Source of the DNA: Halomonas denitrificans
Lineage (GTDB): Bacteria > Pseudomonadota > Gammaproteobacteria > Pseudomonadales > Halomonadaceae
Assembly: GCF_003056305.1 (NCBI RefSeq)
Contig: NZ_PYVX01000001.1
Location: forward strand, 248,001 to 312,000
Reading direction: 5' to 3'
DNA length: 64,000 bases
A program made the translations under genes and the position numbers. Shown piece after piece: positions 18,393-28,863 of the stretch; the stretch's first letter is position 1, and every line of letters begins with the position of its first letter. The notes under the pieces are model-generated. The model did no database searches. It was given only the letters and a program-made list of their open reading frames with translations, and was not told the DNA's origin.

Positions 18393-19333
18393 AACCCCCC
18401 CTCTAAGATGGATTATCACTAGCAGCTATAGATTTGCGCGCTGAGAGTAATAATGCTGTGTCTATTTCTATAAGCTGGCACGCCCTGTAATCGTCACTAA
18501 AGCGTCAATGGTATTGCTCATGAACAACGGCGGAGGACTGCAAGGCTCGATCAACTGGCCATTGACAAGCGTCTCCATTCACACTCTTGAACTAGGCAGG
18601 GCCTCGATAATGATCTTGAGTACGGTAAAATTCACCGCCATCACTCAAGGTTGCCACAGATCAGAAAAAGAGATGAACTCAGCAAAAAGATAATTAATCT
18701 CAGAAAAATACAAAAATTAAAATGCCGAAACCACAAAACGCTTTAAAACGAAAACCACCCCGCTTTAAAGAGAAAAATTAGTTATATTCCACGCGACTGG
18801 GGTCTTTGTCAAATAGAACAACCATAGTCACTCACCATGACTATAAAAACTTTACTTTATAACACTTAATTGTAGAGAGAGCATCAAGATCAACCACGAA
18901 GGTAACATCATTAGATAGACTTGAAGTCCATGCAATAATAAAGAAACAAACCCTATCTTAGACAGAGAAGACAGTATCACCAGACTTCGAACTTAATAAA
19001 AAATCTCTTCAGGACTTCAATAACAAACAACAGATAACCTACCGTGAAAAAACTAATGAGCAACAAAAGGATCGAGCCGAAGAAGACTGAGCAAATCAGG
19101 AATCTAATATCAAAGATAGAAACAATGAAAAATGTCTCCTAAATCATGAAACAGCTAAAGTTCACAACCAGAATCACTGAACGCACCGGTGCTCACCACC
19201 ACTAAACATCTAAAATCACGCTGAGAAGAAAAGAACCTGCTCAGCGATAGAAACTGAAAACTATAAAACTTGAGCACTCAATAAAACCATCAGCATTACT
19301 CTTAACATGTATGACTTCTGCATTAAAACCCAG
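18393..19333. other. 941-base AT-rich gap, no gene
   Basis: Between the ABC flippase gene and the ATP-grasp operon. The sequence is very AT-rich with stops in all frames. Only short frames without family motifs exist, for example 61 codons at 18508-18693. The promoter of the downstream minus-strand operon probably lies in its left part, but I cannot name a convincing -35/-10 pair. No repeats or terminators are clear. Confidence 0.35.
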
Positions 19334-21136
19334 TTAGGAGTGTGTGGCCATTCGTTGGAAAAGAACATTCCTATCAACTAATTCATCGTATTTTCCGTGG
19401 TCGACCACACGCCCCCTTTCCATGAGGTAGATGCAATCACAGCTCCTCACCGTTGCAAGTCGATGAGCAATCATTATGATAGTTTTATTACCGGAAAACT
19501 CATGTATAGAATCCATGACCAACTTTTCGGTGATACCATCCAAGGCACTAGTAGCCTCATCAAAAATTAGAACGCTGGCATCATCATATAACGCCCGCGC
19601 TATCCCAATACGCTGTCGTTGACCTCCAGATAGTTGAATACCACGCTCACCGACACGGGTCTCAAGACCATCAGGGAGTTGACTTATCAGTTCATCTAGA
19701 CGAGCCATACTCGCAGCCCTCTGAACACGATGGTAGTCCACCTGTTCATCAAGAAGCCCAAAGGCAATATTCTCCCGAATACTGGCATCAGCAAGAAAGA
19801 TAGATTGAGGTACAAATCCTAAGCTATTCTGCCAGGCACGTTTCATTTCGTCGTTGAGGGGCAAACCATCAATCAGCAACTCACCGCTATCAGGTTCTAT
19901 AAGGGCCAAAAGAATATCAATCGCCGTAGATTTCCCTGACCCTGAGGCCCCCACCAGCCCGACGACCTGATTAACCGGAACAGTTATTGAAAGCTTCTCC
20001 AGCGCGGCCTCCTCCTTACCAGGGTAGTGAAATATGACATTGCGCAACTCGATAGCCTGATGAAGTTCCAGATACCCTGCAGTCGATTCGGAAGGAGGGC
20101 TTTGACAAGCCGCGTAACGGCTATCTGAAAGATCCTCGCGTATGCTGTCGAAAGCAGCCAGCTCACCCCTGATAGTTGCTACACAAGTATAAATCTGCTG
20201 GAAAGCTGGCAACAATTTAAGACCTGCGAGAGCAAAAACAGAAAGCACAGGAAGAATATCACCGAGATTTCCATCACGCGCGACTAAAAGATAGAGAACG
20301 AGAAATATCACAGACCCAAAGGCAAGCAACTCCATAGCATAACGAGGAACTTCCGATAGAGTTTTTGTCATCCCTCTTGCACGCCCTAGCGATCTGCTGG
20401 ACTGTTCGAAACGCTGGTTAAATACCTGCTGCCGACCTAATAATAACACATCTTTTATTCCACCAAAGCCTTCGCCCATCAATTTAAAGCGCTCACGCTG
20501 GGTAGCGGAAACCACCTTGCCATTAGCCACTAGCTTTCGACGCACGGTACGATAAAGCAGCAGATACACCAAGAAGAAAACAATGAAACCCGTTATCGCC
20601 ACGACAGGATTGAAGATCAGTATAGCTACCGACATGAAAAACACCATGACTACTCTAGCATTCATCTTCATCAATGGGGCAATGATCTTGTCGGTAACTC
20701 GCGTACACTCCTGTGAGATCTTGTTTGTCAACTGGGCGCTGCTACCAGCAGCGTGGAACAACCATGGTTGGTGCATGTAATGTCGATAGAGACGCGTGCT
20801 GAGTTCGGCCCCTATCTGCTGACCGTACATGGATAGCCTCCAAACAGTAAGCATCGAGATGCCGGAAGCAACGGTCAGGGCTGCAAGAACTGAGATGCCC
20901 GTCCAAAACAGGAAGTCAGTGGGATCGGTGAAGCCGGTCATTGTATAAAGGCGTGCCACCACACCATCACCTTCAATACGGCTCATATCACCGACAAGAG
21001 CCATAAAAGGGCCAATAGCCACAACGCCAGCAACCTCAGACAAGGCCATTAAAACGACCAGAAGTTGCAAACGGAGAAGTTGCTTTCTCTGTTCACGGGT
21101 AAGAAGGTCATAAAGAGCTTTTAGGCTTGAGATCAT
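19334..21136 (-). CDS. ABC-type polysaccharide/lipid flippase (PglK/MsbA-like half transporter)
   Basis: A 600-residue fused half-transporter. The N-terminal 1-330 hold about six membrane helices and the C-terminal 360-600 the ATPase. Walker A GASGSGKST starts near 396, signature LSGGQRQR near 502, Walker B VLIFDEATSALD near 522, and the H-loop is IMIAHRLATV. Sequence style and position next to wzc and a PglC-like transferase suggest an ATP-driven flippase for an undecaprenyl-PP-linked oligosaccharide, as PglK does, in place of a Wzx for locus 1. It lies 51 bases after wzc on the same strand. The ribosome site is weak. Confidence 0.85.
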   Translation of the reverse strand: MISSLKALYDLLTREQRKQLLRLQLLVVLMALSEVAGVVAIGPFMALVGDMSRIEGDGVVARLYTMTGFTDPTDFLFWTGISVLAALTVASGISMLTVWRLSMYGQQIGAELSTRLYRHYMHQPWLFHAAGSSAQLTNKISQECTRVTDKIIAPLMKMNARVVMVFFMSVAILIFNPVVAITGFIVFFLVYLLLYRTVRRKLVANGKVVSATQRERFKLMGEGFGGIKDVLLLGRQQVFNQRFEQSSRSLGRARGMTKTLSEVPRYAMELLAFGSVIFLVLYLLVARDGNLGDILPVLSVFALAGLKLLPAFQQIYTCVATIRGELAAFDSIREDLSDSRYAACQSPPSESTAGYLELHQAIELRNVIFHYPGKEEAALEKLSITVPVNQVVGLVGASGSGKSTAIDILLALIEPDSGELLIDGLPLNDEMKRAWQNSLGFVPQSIFLADASIRENIAFGLLDEQVDYHRVQRAASMARLDELISQLPDGLETRVGERGIQLSGGQRQRIGIARALYDDASVLIFDEATSALDGITEKLVMDSIHEFSGNKTIIMIAHRLATVRSCDCIYLMERGRVVDHGKYDELVDRNVLFQRMATHS

Positions 21137-21187
21137 TGGCTTATCGCTTGATGATTGATATGAAGTATGTGCCCTAGACTATTCGGT

Positions 21188-23464
21188 TCAAGAGTAGCTA
21201 TAGCCATAGCTATAGCTATATCGGGAGATGGCCTTGCGTTCGATCGCATTGAGGATCGTTCCCTTGACCGTTACCCCAGCCGTCTCTAGGCGCCTCACTG
21301 CTAACTGGACTTCCCTTAATGGATTGACCTGGAATCGTACAACCATCAGGGTAGTGCCGCATTGTGCACCTATCACCGCGGCGTCCGTCACCGCCAATAC
21401 AGGCGGTGTATCGAAAATCACCAGGTCGTAGCATTCACTCACCTTATGACAAAAACGGCTGAAGGCTTCTGACATCAGAATCTCAGAGGGGTTGGGGGGG
21501 GCATGACCGCGGGAGATATAGTCCAGGCCACTGATGCTGCTTTGACGGATCACTTCATCGAGTTTTGCATGGCCTGACAGCAGGTCCGAGAGACCAACAC
21601 CGCTACGTTCACCGAAGGCATGGTGAAGCTGTCCTTTGCGCATATCGGCATCTACCATCAGCACTCGCTGCCCTGCCTGACCACAGACGGCGGCCAGATT
21701 GGCGGTAATGAAGCTCTTGCCAATATTGGGGCTGGGACTGGTAATCATCAGACGGTTGTCGTGACTTTCAAGCATGGCGAAGTGCAAGTTGGTACGCAGA
21801 CTGCGCAACGATTCGACGGCCATGTCGGTAGGTTCAGACTCGGCAAGAATCTGATTGAAGACATCTCGACTACGGCGATCGCGGCGGTGCTTGACACGCC
21901 TGACCAATTTTTTCTGCTCATTCGAATATGCCACCGTGGCATATACCGGCAAAAAAGCCTCTTCAAGCTGTTCGGGCAACTCTATACCGCGATTGAGCAG
22001 ACCGCGTATCAATACGAGTCCCGCCGCCAATGTCCCTCCGAACAAGGTGGATAGCATCACGATTCGAGACTTCCTTGGCTCAATCGGATTGGTACCCACC
22101 ACAGCATCATCGATGATGCGTACATTGCCAATTGTCCCCGCACGTTCAATCTGCAATTCCTGCATTCTGTTGAGCAAATTGACGTAGATGGACTGAGAGG
22201 CTTCCACTTTACGGGTCCGGCGGACCACCTCCTGCTGTTCGCGTGGTAGATCGTCAACCCTGTCGCTGAGAGCGACTCGCTCAGATTCCAGGTGCCGCTT
22301 CTGACGTAACAGCGATTGATAGGCAGGGTGGTTTACAGTGTAACGCTGCACCAACTCAGCCTCTTTGAAAGCCAACTCATTCAATTGACTATCGATCGCG
22401 ACGAACTGATCGATGGCAGCACGAGCCTCGGACGTCAAGTCAACGCTATGCTGATTTGCGCGGTACTCATTGAGGCTGTCCTCGGCTTCCCGAAGTTGGG
22501 CACGAATCACGGGGGTCTGTTCTTCAAGAAACGCCAAACTCTCATCGATCTCGGCTGACTGCCGCTGGATATTCTGTTCCAAGAAGGTTTCTGCCACGGC
22601 ATCCAGCGATTTTCGCACCTCCTCTCGGTCGGGTCCGGTTAGCGTCAGGCGAAGCATACCGCTTCTGGTAGCCCCTGAGCCTCCTACTTCGAAAACGTCT
22701 AAACGGTTTCTCAAGTTGCGGATGGCCGAAACTCGTGTGTGCTTGAAGAGGGAGAACTCCGCGCCTGGAGGCGCCTGAAGGTTGTTTATCAAAAGCTGAA
22801 TATCCCCCTCCAGGAAGCGCGTCAGCTCGCCCACCACTCCCTCGCCGATGGATCTGGGCACCTGTTCATCCAGCCAAAGAGAGTAGCGACCATCTTGTTC
22901 AGTCTTGACAATCAATGGAGTTCCGAGGAAACGCTCCGAAACCTCCAGGTGAGCTAGCTCGAGCCTTTCGCCCCCCCAAACAACCGAGTTAGGCTCCAAA
23001 ATGCTCGGGATACGCAGCCCCCCCTTCATGGCATCGGGGAGAGAACTGGAAATATCGATACCGCCAGTAGCGAATGTTGGACGGGTAATTTCTCGCCGAT
23101 GCAGATAGTTTCCAATGATTGGCAAGGCCTTGGGAATGACCTCTATATCCAGACCCATACGATCAACGACCTTCCCAAGTACCATGCGAGACTGCAGAAT
23201 CTGCAACTCCGCTGCCGTGCTGCTCTCACCCTCTTCTCCTCGTGATCCGATAGAGATCTCACCAAGAGGATTAACAGTGCTACGAAGCTCTACTTGGACT
23301 AGTGCATCACCACGATAGATAGGCGTAGAGAGCATTGCATACGCAGCCCCCATCAGTGCGAATACCAAGGTAACGAGGATGATGAACCATTTATGATCTA
23401 GCAGCATGCCGAAGAACCGCGCCAGATCGAGTTCCTTATAGCTTTTATCGACTGTTTTATTCAT
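21188..23464 (-). CDS. wzc: Wzc-type tyrosine autokinase / polysaccharide co-polymerase
   Basis: A 758-residue inner-membrane protein controlling capsule chain length and export with Wza. The N-terminal Wzz domain starts with helix WFIILVTLVFALMGAAYAM (about 30-48). A long periplasmic coiled-coil follows at about 300-430, then a second helix near 475-495. The cytosolic BY-kinase has Walker A SPSPNIGKS (about 576-584), A' VLMVDADM (about 601) and B VIFDTPP (about 682). The tail is Tyr-rich, with Tyr at 749, 751, 753, 755 and 757, the expected autophosphorylation cluster. No Wzb phosphatase gene is in the window, and wza is 18 kb away at the start of locus 1. Confidence 0.94.
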   Translation of the reverse strand: MNKTVDKSYKELDLARFFGMLLDHKWFIILVTLVFALMGAAYAMLSTPIYRGDALVQVELRSTVNPLGEISIGSRGEEGESSTAAELQILQSRMVLGKVVDRMGLDIEVIPKALPIIGNYLHRREITRPTFATGGIDISSSLPDAMKGGLRIPSILEPNSVVWGGERLELAHLEVSERFLGTPLIVKTEQDGRYSLWLDEQVPRSIGEGVVGELTRFLEGDIQLLINNLQAPPGAEFSLFKHTRVSAIRNLRNRLDVFEVGGSGATRSGMLRLTLTGPDREEVRKSLDAVAETFLEQNIQRQSAEIDESLAFLEEQTPVIRAQLREAEDSLNEYRANQHSVDLTSEARAAIDQFVAIDSQLNELAFKEAELVQRYTVNHPAYQSLLRQKRHLESERVALSDRVDDLPREQQEVVRRTRKVEASQSIYVNLLNRMQELQIERAGTIGNVRIIDDAVVGTNPIEPRKSRIVMLSTLFGGTLAAGLVLIRGLLNRGIELPEQLEEAFLPVYATVAYSNEQKKLVRRVKHRRDRRSRDVFNQILAESEPTDMAVESLRSLRTNLHFAMLESHDNRLMITSPSPNIGKSFITANLAAVCGQAGQRVLMVDADMRKGQLHHAFGERSGVGLSDLLSGHAKLDEVIRQSSISGLDYISRGHAPPNPSEILMSEAFSRFCHKVSECYDLVIFDTPPVLAVTDAAVIGAQCGTTLMVVRFQVNPLREVQLAVRRLETAGVTVKGTILNAIERKAISRYSYSYGYSYS
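21191..21220 (-). repeat. Tandem hexamer encoding the Wzc tyrosine tail
   Basis: The last ten codons alternate Tyr with Ser or Gly: TAT AGC TAT AGC TAT GGC TAT AGC TAC TCT. This is a 6-bp repeat in frame. Gain or loss of units would change the number of phosphorylatable tyrosines without shifting the frame. Confidence 0.7.
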
Positions 23465-23878
23465 GATTCACACCATTTGTATTATTCACCGAGGCATTCT
23501 AATTAAGTCTAAGATGTTAACGTACGCGAATAATCTGATATGAAAAAGACCTGCACATTGACAGCCTGACTTGTACTCACACTGCTTGAGAGGAAAAGAT
23601 AGCTATAACACAAAAAAAATGTCCGCATTAAGCACCTGGTGGTTTATATAAAAATCTTTTCAAGAGACTAGCAAAAATGCGAATAAATCACCGACACTTA
23701 AAACGTCGAAGAAAACCATCTCCTTACATCGAAAAGACTAACAGACAATAATTTACAACTAAAAAAGGTCGATCCATGCACTTACCGTGTTATTTCGCGC
23801 CTTGAAAAACATAGGCAAACATTTAAAACTATTGCCATATACTTCTATAATTATCGTAATGGATCTACGAGATAGGCG
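23465..23878. other. 414-base AT-rich gap between rmlA and wzc
   Basis: The region separates rmlA from wzc on the same strand. It has no open frame of note and no clear terminator. It could hold a promoter for wzc and the ABC flippase, but no pair of boxes stands out. Confidence 0.3.
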
Positions 23879-24754
23879 TCATAGCCCACTTACAAGATCA
23901 AGGAGGTACTGACCATAACCATTCTTTGAAAGATCGCTGCCCGCTTTTGAAATGTCATTGACTGTTAACCACCCATTGTTGAAGGCAATCTCCTCGAGAC
24001 AAGCAACCTTGTAACCTTGCCGTTTTTCCAGTGTCTCTACAAACTGGGACGCTTCCAGAAGGCTTTCATGAGTGCCGGTATCTAGCCAGGCGAACCCACG
24101 CCCAAGGACCTCGACCCTAAGTTTTTGCTGATCGAGATAGGCATGGTTGACACTGGTAATCTCCAACTCTCCTCGTGATGATGGCTGTACCTGCTTGGCG
24201 ATCTCAATAACATCATTATCATAAAAATAGAGACCGGTAACTGCAAAACGTGACTTCGGGTTACTTGGTTTTTCTTCAATAGAAAGTACCTGTCTATTTT
24301 CATCGAACTCTACCACCCCAAAGCGTTCTGGATCCTTTACGAGATACCCGAACACCGTGGCTCCCACTTCTCTTTCAGCCGATGCTCTAAGAACAGGAGA
24401 AAAACCCTGACCATAAAATATATTATCACCAAGAACAAGACATACCCTGTCGTTGCCTATAAATGCCTCTCCGATGATAAATGCCTGTGCTAGACCATCC
24501 GGGCTCGGCTGAACCGCATAGGTAAAGTTCACACCAAACTGACTGCCATCACCTAGAAGCCTCTGGAAGCAATACTGTTCATCTGGGGTAGTAATGATCA
24601 AAATATCCTGTATACCCGCTAGCATGAGCACAGACAAGGGATAGTAAATCATAGGCTTATCGTAGATGGGAAGCAGCTGTTTAGATATCCCCATCGTGAT
24701 GGGATAGAGTCGAGTGCCGGAACCTCCTGCCAGAATAATTCCTTTCATTTTCAT
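23879..24754 (-). CDS. rmlA: Glucose-1-phosphate thymidylyltransferase
   Basis: A 291-residue cytosolic enzyme making dTDP-glucose. The pyrophosphorylase signature [13 protein letters not shown] is followed by [58 protein letters not shown] and the allosteric/C-terminal [22 protein letters not shown] precedes ATG at 24754. rmlB lies 13 kb upstream in the same direction. rmlC and rmlD are not in the window, so the product probably goes to the WecE branch (Fuc4N) rather than rhamnose, unless rmlCD are elsewhere. Confidence 0.96.
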   Translation of the reverse strand: MKMKGIILAGGSGTRLYPITMGISKQLLPIYDKPMIYYPLSVLMLAGIQDILIITTPDEQYCFQRLLGDGSQFGVNFTYAVQPSPDGLAQAFIIGEAFIGNDRVCLVLGDNIFYGQGFSPVLRASAEREVGATVFGYLVKDPERFGVVEFDENRQVLSIEEKPSNPKSRFAVTGLYFYDNDVIEIAKQVQPSSRGELEITSVNHAYLDQQKLRVEVLGRGFAWLDTGTHESLLEASQFVETLEKRQGYKVACLEEIAFNNGWLTVNDISKAGSDLSKNGYGQYLLDLVSGL

Positions 24755-24849
24755 ACACCCTCCCTTCTAAAACTACAGGACAATCACCATAATAGGAGCC
24801 GTACTGAAACCGTGTGCACGGGACAAGATAGAGACAGCAATGACAACGA

Positions 24850-25992
24850 TCATGCCAGACTTTTATAGAAACCAACTAGCTCATTATTAATCAACTCTCT
24901 ATCGAAACGACTTGCCCAATGTGGACCATTGTCGGCATGTCTTTTTAAAACATCAGGGTTATCAAGGTAACGTATAATTGAGTCCTTCAGGGCGACTTCA
25001 TCTCCCACTGGAACAATGGATCCATTATAATCATCCTTTACGGCATCACAGCTACCAGTTCCGTTAGTGGTAATGACAGGAACTCCAAGATATGCAGCTT
25101 CAACTAAGGTATTGCCAAATCCCTCCCAGTGGGAAGGCATGCAAAATACGTTCATCACTTGCATATACGGTGCCACATTGCTTTGATAGCCTACATGTAC
25201 GATATTCTCATGATTATGGATCATATCCATGCACCACTCGGAAATAGGTTGTGCCTTTTCCACTCCCCCCACCAGAAGCAACTTCAGATTTGGCCGAGAT
25301 TCAGATATTTCTACAAAAACAGACACGAGCTCTTCAATCCCTTTTCTGGGGATTAACCTGCCAACGAAGCCAATAACAAAATCGCTCGACTGAATACCAG
25401 TTGACGATTTTATTACTTCGCAACTTGGACCTTGAGTAGTTCCGTTTTTTAACTTACCTAAAGAAACACCACAACTACCCATACCCAGTACACGCGACTT
25501 GCTTTCCGAGAAAAAACCTGATGAAACACCAAGTTGACGAACACTGGGGCTAACACAAATGACGTGAGTAGCTAAGCGGCACGTAACAAGCTCCATTGCA
25601 ATTTGAATAGTACGTGACAGACCGTTAAGGGATTCATGCCTGAATCCATGCTGTGTATAGATTCTGTGTGGAACACATGATACCCAGGCCGCTAACATGC
25701 TTAGAAGTGAAGCTTTTGGAGTACCAGCATTTACTATGTAGGGTTTTTCTCTCCGGAAAATAGATATAAGAGAAATCAGACAAGCAAGGTCGTTTCCAAC
25801 GTTTATTTCTCTGCTGAATGGTACTTCTTTGAATTTCGTTTTCTCACTGACAGAAATGTTCTGTGAATTGGGGCCAGCTTGGCATATCAGAACAGTATCG
25901 AACCCTGACGCGTGGGCGCACGCGAAATGCCCTTCCAGGAAGATGACACTACCATCACTTGTCACAGTAGTAATTATTTTTCTTTTGCTCAT
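24850..25992 (-). CDS. Glycosyltransferase, GT4-like
   Basis: A 380-residue GT-B enzyme. The C-terminal nucleotide-sugar domain has IGFVGRLIPRKGIEELV, KLLLVGG and HWEGFGNTLVEAAYLGVPVITTNGTG (the E-x7-E region). The N-terminal domain has NAGTPKASLLSMLAAW and YTQHGFRHE, a pattern common in capsule transferases acting on undecaprenyl-linked acceptors. Donor and acceptor are unknown. Its start overlaps the upstream P-loop gene by 38 bases, implying tight coupling. Codon use is AT-rich like its neighbours. Confidence 0.88.
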   Translation of the reverse strand: MSKRKIITTVTSDGSVIFLEGHFACAHASGFDTVLICQAGPNSQNISVSEKTKFKEVPFSREINVGNDLACLISLISIFRREKPYIVNAGTPKASLLSMLAAWVSCVPHRIYTQHGFRHESLNGLSRTIQIAMELVTCRLATHVICVSPSVRQLGVSSGFFSESKSRVLGMGSCGVSLGKLKNGTTQGPSCEVIKSSTGIQSSDFVIGFVGRLIPRKGIEELVSVFVEISESRPNLKLLLVGGVEKAQPISEWCMDMIHNHENIVHVGYQSNVAPYMQVMNVFCMPSHWEGFGNTLVEAAYLGVPVITTNGTGSCDAVKDDYNGSIVPVGDEVALKDSIIRYLDNPDVLKRHADNGPHWASRFDRELINNELVGFYKSLA

Positions 25993-26689
25993 TTGATTTC
26001 ACCAGATCAAGTATAGTGGCATTTATTTTCTCAGTAGAGACATCACTTCCATCGTTGGTAAGGAGAACCATTCCTGAAAAGGGATTTAGGCTATGTATTG
26101 TTGAACATAAAACCTCTAATGCCGCCTTGGATTCTGTGGCATTTAAGTCGTTAAGTCCCCTCTTTTCCATTCTTTTCTCAAGAAGTATTTCAGGAGGGTC
26201 CATGACCACAATGACATACATAAAAGGATCAATATATTTTTTTGCATTCTCCAAAACCCCATTAAAAACTTTCAGGGCTAATCTTATATTAGAAGAATAG
26301 TAAAACAACGGCCACCCCAGCTGGAAGATACCTTGTTCAACCACGGCTGATGACGATTGGATCCTGCACTTCGTAAAAAAACTTAGTAAGAAAATGTAAT
26401 TAATTAATAAAGTCCATGCCAGAAACTTGGAATTATAATTATTGGAGAATATCAACGACCTTAAAAACAAAAACTCCCTTGGCTTGCTGATAAAAAAACT
26501 CAGCGAAGATATTGCTTTCTTTGACATGCGCAAAATACTTGCAATACGCGAGTCGTTTTCGCCACTGTTAGAATAACTTGAATAACTTGAAATACTGTGC
26601 AATTCTGAAGCCAAGAGAGACTCAAGTTTCAAAGATGAAAAGGTTTTACCTGACCCTGGCGCACCAATAAACTCAACAATACATGGCAT
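25955..26689 (-). CDS. P-loop kinase-like protein A
   Basis: A 244-residue P-loop protein with Walker A IGAPGSGKT near the start (about 8-16). A middle hydrophobic stretch is followed by a Walker-B-like SSAVVEQGIFQLGW and an arginine-rich lid-like segment (PPEILLEKRMEKRGLND). The layout resembles deoxynucleoside/thymidylate kinases. The start at 26689 (MPCIVEF) was preferred over 26698 because AAGG is 10 bases upstream rather than one. It overlaps the following GT4 gene. A distant relative lies at 29188-29901. The substrate is unknown; phosphorylation of a sugar or small molecule used by the locus is possible. Confidence 0.65.
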   Translation of the reverse strand: MPCIVEFIGAPGSGKTFSSLKLESLLASELHSISSYSSYSNSGENDSRIASILRMSKKAISSLSFFISKPREFLFLRSLIFSNNYNSKFLAWTLLINYIFLLSFFTKCRIQSSSAVVEQGIFQLGWPLFYYSSNIRLALKVFNGVLENAKKYIDPFMYVIVVMDPPEILLEKRMEKRGLNDLNATESKAALEVLCSTIHSLNPFSGMVLLTNDGSDVSTEKINATILDLVKSNEQKKNNYYCDK

Positions 26690-26702
26690 TCCAAGCATAC
26701 CT

Positions 26703-27581
26703 TCAATTGTTCTGGAATTTAATAGGCGTACTGAATAACCAGAAAGTTTTAATCACAGCGTATTTCAGCAAACCGAGTTCTTCCCGCTTTGATCTCCTTT
26801 TCCTGGAGATAAACTCGGCTGTTTCATTAACGTTCCCCATATTACATTCATCAGGAATAAATGAATCCATGTCAAGTATCTGCTGCTTAAGATTGTTGCT
26901 GATATTGGATGCATAGTGAAAGACACGCACACTCTTTAGCCATTTTTTTCTATTCAAGAAAGGATCCGTATCATTCCAACGTTTCTCCAGACCCAAGAAC
27001 CTAACATCAGATTTAAACACCGCCTCAACCAGAGACACTTGATCGTACTTCACACCAATACTGTTATAGCATTTGTTCCACTTGGAAAAGAAATGGTTGA
27101 CTGCTTCAGATTTTTTGAAAAGAATCACACCACTATTCCAGTGTGGAAGACTGGAGACCAGCTCCCCTCCCAGAATAGAAACATCACCTTTTCCCTTTCT
27201 TTCTTGAGGATAAGGGTTAACCCTCATGGCAACATCAAAATGATCCAATAGAAATTCACCAACAGAAAGGTCTTTCATGATCAATGTATCTGAATCCAGA
27301 AAAATTGCTTTTTCATAAGAAGAATACTCATGCAAGCGACTTTTTATATTCCTGTTCTCTTCCGTATCAAGGTCAACCAGAATAATTGTATCAATATCTT
27401 CAGATAAGAAATCGACTATGCTTGTTGTGATTTCTACATTCGTGATCACGGTGACAGGCATAGCAGGGCTGACTGACTTTAAAGTCTTGATAGAAAGTAA
27501 TGTCATAGCCAGATAAGGTCGTCCCATGGCCACATATATTGCACCATAACCACGATCTGCTTTATTGTTCTGTTGTTTCAT
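26703..27581 (-). CDS. Glycosyltransferase-like protein, GT-A fold (GT8-like)
   Basis: A 292-residue protein with a GT-A core. YGAIYVAMGRPYLAMTLLSIKTLKS is typical of nucleotide-diphospho-sugar transferases, and a DxD-type metal site lies in KAIFLDSDTLIMKDL. HWNSGVILFKKSE and YDQVSLVEAVF follow, as in GT8-like enzymes. The start is ambiguous: 27596 would extend further into the upstream wzy, while 27581 has GGCGGA nearby and was chosen. In either case the genes overlap. Specificity unknown. Confidence 0.75.
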   Translation of the reverse strand: MKQQNNKADRGYGAIYVAMGRPYLAMTLLSIKTLKSVSPAMPVTVITNVEITTSIVDFLSEDIDTIILVDLDTEENRNIKSRLHEYSSYEKAIFLDSDTLIMKDLSVGEFLLDHFDVAMRVNPYPQERKGKGDVSILGGELVSSLPHWNSGVILFKKSEAVNHFFSKWNKCYNSIGVKYDQVSLVEAVFKSDVRFLGLEKRWNDTDPFLNRKKWLKSVRVFHYASNISNNLKQQILDMDSFIPDECNMGNVNETAEFISRKRRSKREELGLLKYAVIKTFWLFSTPIKFQNN

Positions 27582-28863
27582 TTTCCGCCCAACCATGTAA
27601 GTTTGTCACATAAAGCAAGCTGGCCATGGCTATGATGATCCATGGTTGCATTCGATCTATATCACTTGATGTGGACACGGATAAAATTATATAAGTCAAT
27701 ACGGCTACAGGATAAATGGCACCTATTGAAAGCGACCGAAAAAGATTTGCCAGTATAAAGAAAATAATGGGTACAACACCGACAATACCAAAGGCGATAA
27801 ATGCTCCTATCCAGAATGAATGTGGATTGCCAAATGTCCCTAATCCGATGCCAAATAACATGTCTAACACATCCATTTGTTCTAAATACCCCCCCCACAT
27901 TATCAGCCTTCCATTGTCAGCAAAATCTATAGTCTTGAAAATACGCAGTGAATCGACAGATTCCGGCACAAATGGTAAGGCTGAGACACCGTGCTCGCCA
28001 ACATAAAAAACTAAAGCTGTTATGAACAATAGAAAAACTGCCACCCATAGAAAAAACTTAGCTGGTAGCTCTCTGAAATTTATCAAAAGATAAACAAATA
28101 GTCCTATTGTTATAGAGATAAAAGTCGCGATTAGTGGCATTCTCGAACCAGCATAAGCCATGGCCATCAAGATGGTTACCGAGGATACCAGATAAAGAAG
28201 TTTCGGTAGTATTCCAGACTTCTCTATTGCCAGCGCGATGCTTGTAATCGTAAGCACAAATCCAAGCACAGTAGTCAAGAGTCTTGGTGAACTTTGCGTA
28301 TCACCAATAGCCAAGCTCATCTCAGAATCTCTTGCTAACGATAATTCTTGGGAACTGAACAGTACAAAGACAGCCACTGCCATACATAGCCCAGAAAACG
28401 CCACACCGAGCAAGAGTTTATTTTCCAAATACTGGGGAGTATAGTTATCAGCAAAGCTCAAGAGAACAACCATATAAACAAGGACAGCTATTAATCCAAA
28501 GTACCTTTCCAGAAAGGTAGTATCACCAAGCAAATGAATAAATGACAGTATCAAAATGACCAGAAACAACATCCCGAATGGGGTGTATACTCTGAGAATA
28601 CCATTTGCAATTACTTGATAAAAAGCACCTAACAATGCTGAAAGCAGAATGAACCATCCATAGTGCACTCCTGAGTAGATACCAATTAGTTGAAAACCAG
28701 CCCCAAACAAAACCAGCGGAATTGAGTAGTAGATACTTTTCGATGCAACCACTGTCGTCAACAAGAAAGCAAGAATCAAACTGGCTGTAATCGATACAAT
28801 AGAAACAGCAGCAACCATCGCAACCGGAAAAAACATGGAAGATAACTTCAATTCATTTCTCAT
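27562..28863 (-). CDS. O-antigen/capsule repeat polymerase (Wzy-like)
   Basis: A 433-residue polytopic protein with about 11-12 hydrophobic helices and one larger periplasmic loop near 290-330 (DSLRIFKTIDFADNGRLIMWGGYLEQMD). The motif DNGRLIMW followed by GLGTFGNPHSFWIGAFIAFG matches the Wzy/O-antigen-ligase family layout. It is the likely polymerase of locus 1. AGGTGTC precedes ATG. Low sequence conservation is normal for Wzy, so the call rests on topology and context. Its stop overlaps the GT8-like gene. Confidence 0.8.
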   Translation of the reverse strand: MRNELKLSSMFFPVAMVAAVSIVSITASLILAFLLTTVVASKSIYYSIPLVLFGAGFQLIGIYSGVHYGWFILLSALLGAFYQVIANGILRVYTPFGMLFLVILILSFIHLLGDTTFLERYFGLIAVLVYMVVLLSFADNYTPQYLENKLLLGVAFSGLCMAVAVFVLFSSQELSLARDSEMSLAIGDTQSSPRLLTTVLGFVLTITSIALAIEKSGILPKLLYLVSSVTILMAMAYAGSRMPLIATFISITIGLFVYLLINFRELPAKFFLWVAVFLLFITALVFYVGEHGVSALPFVPESVDSLRIFKTIDFADNGRLIMWGGYLEQMDVLDMLFGIGLGTFGNPHSFWIGAFIAFGIVGVVPIIFFILANLFRSLSIGAIYPVAVLTYIILSVSTSSDIDRMQPWIIIAMASLLYVTNLHGWAENETTEQ

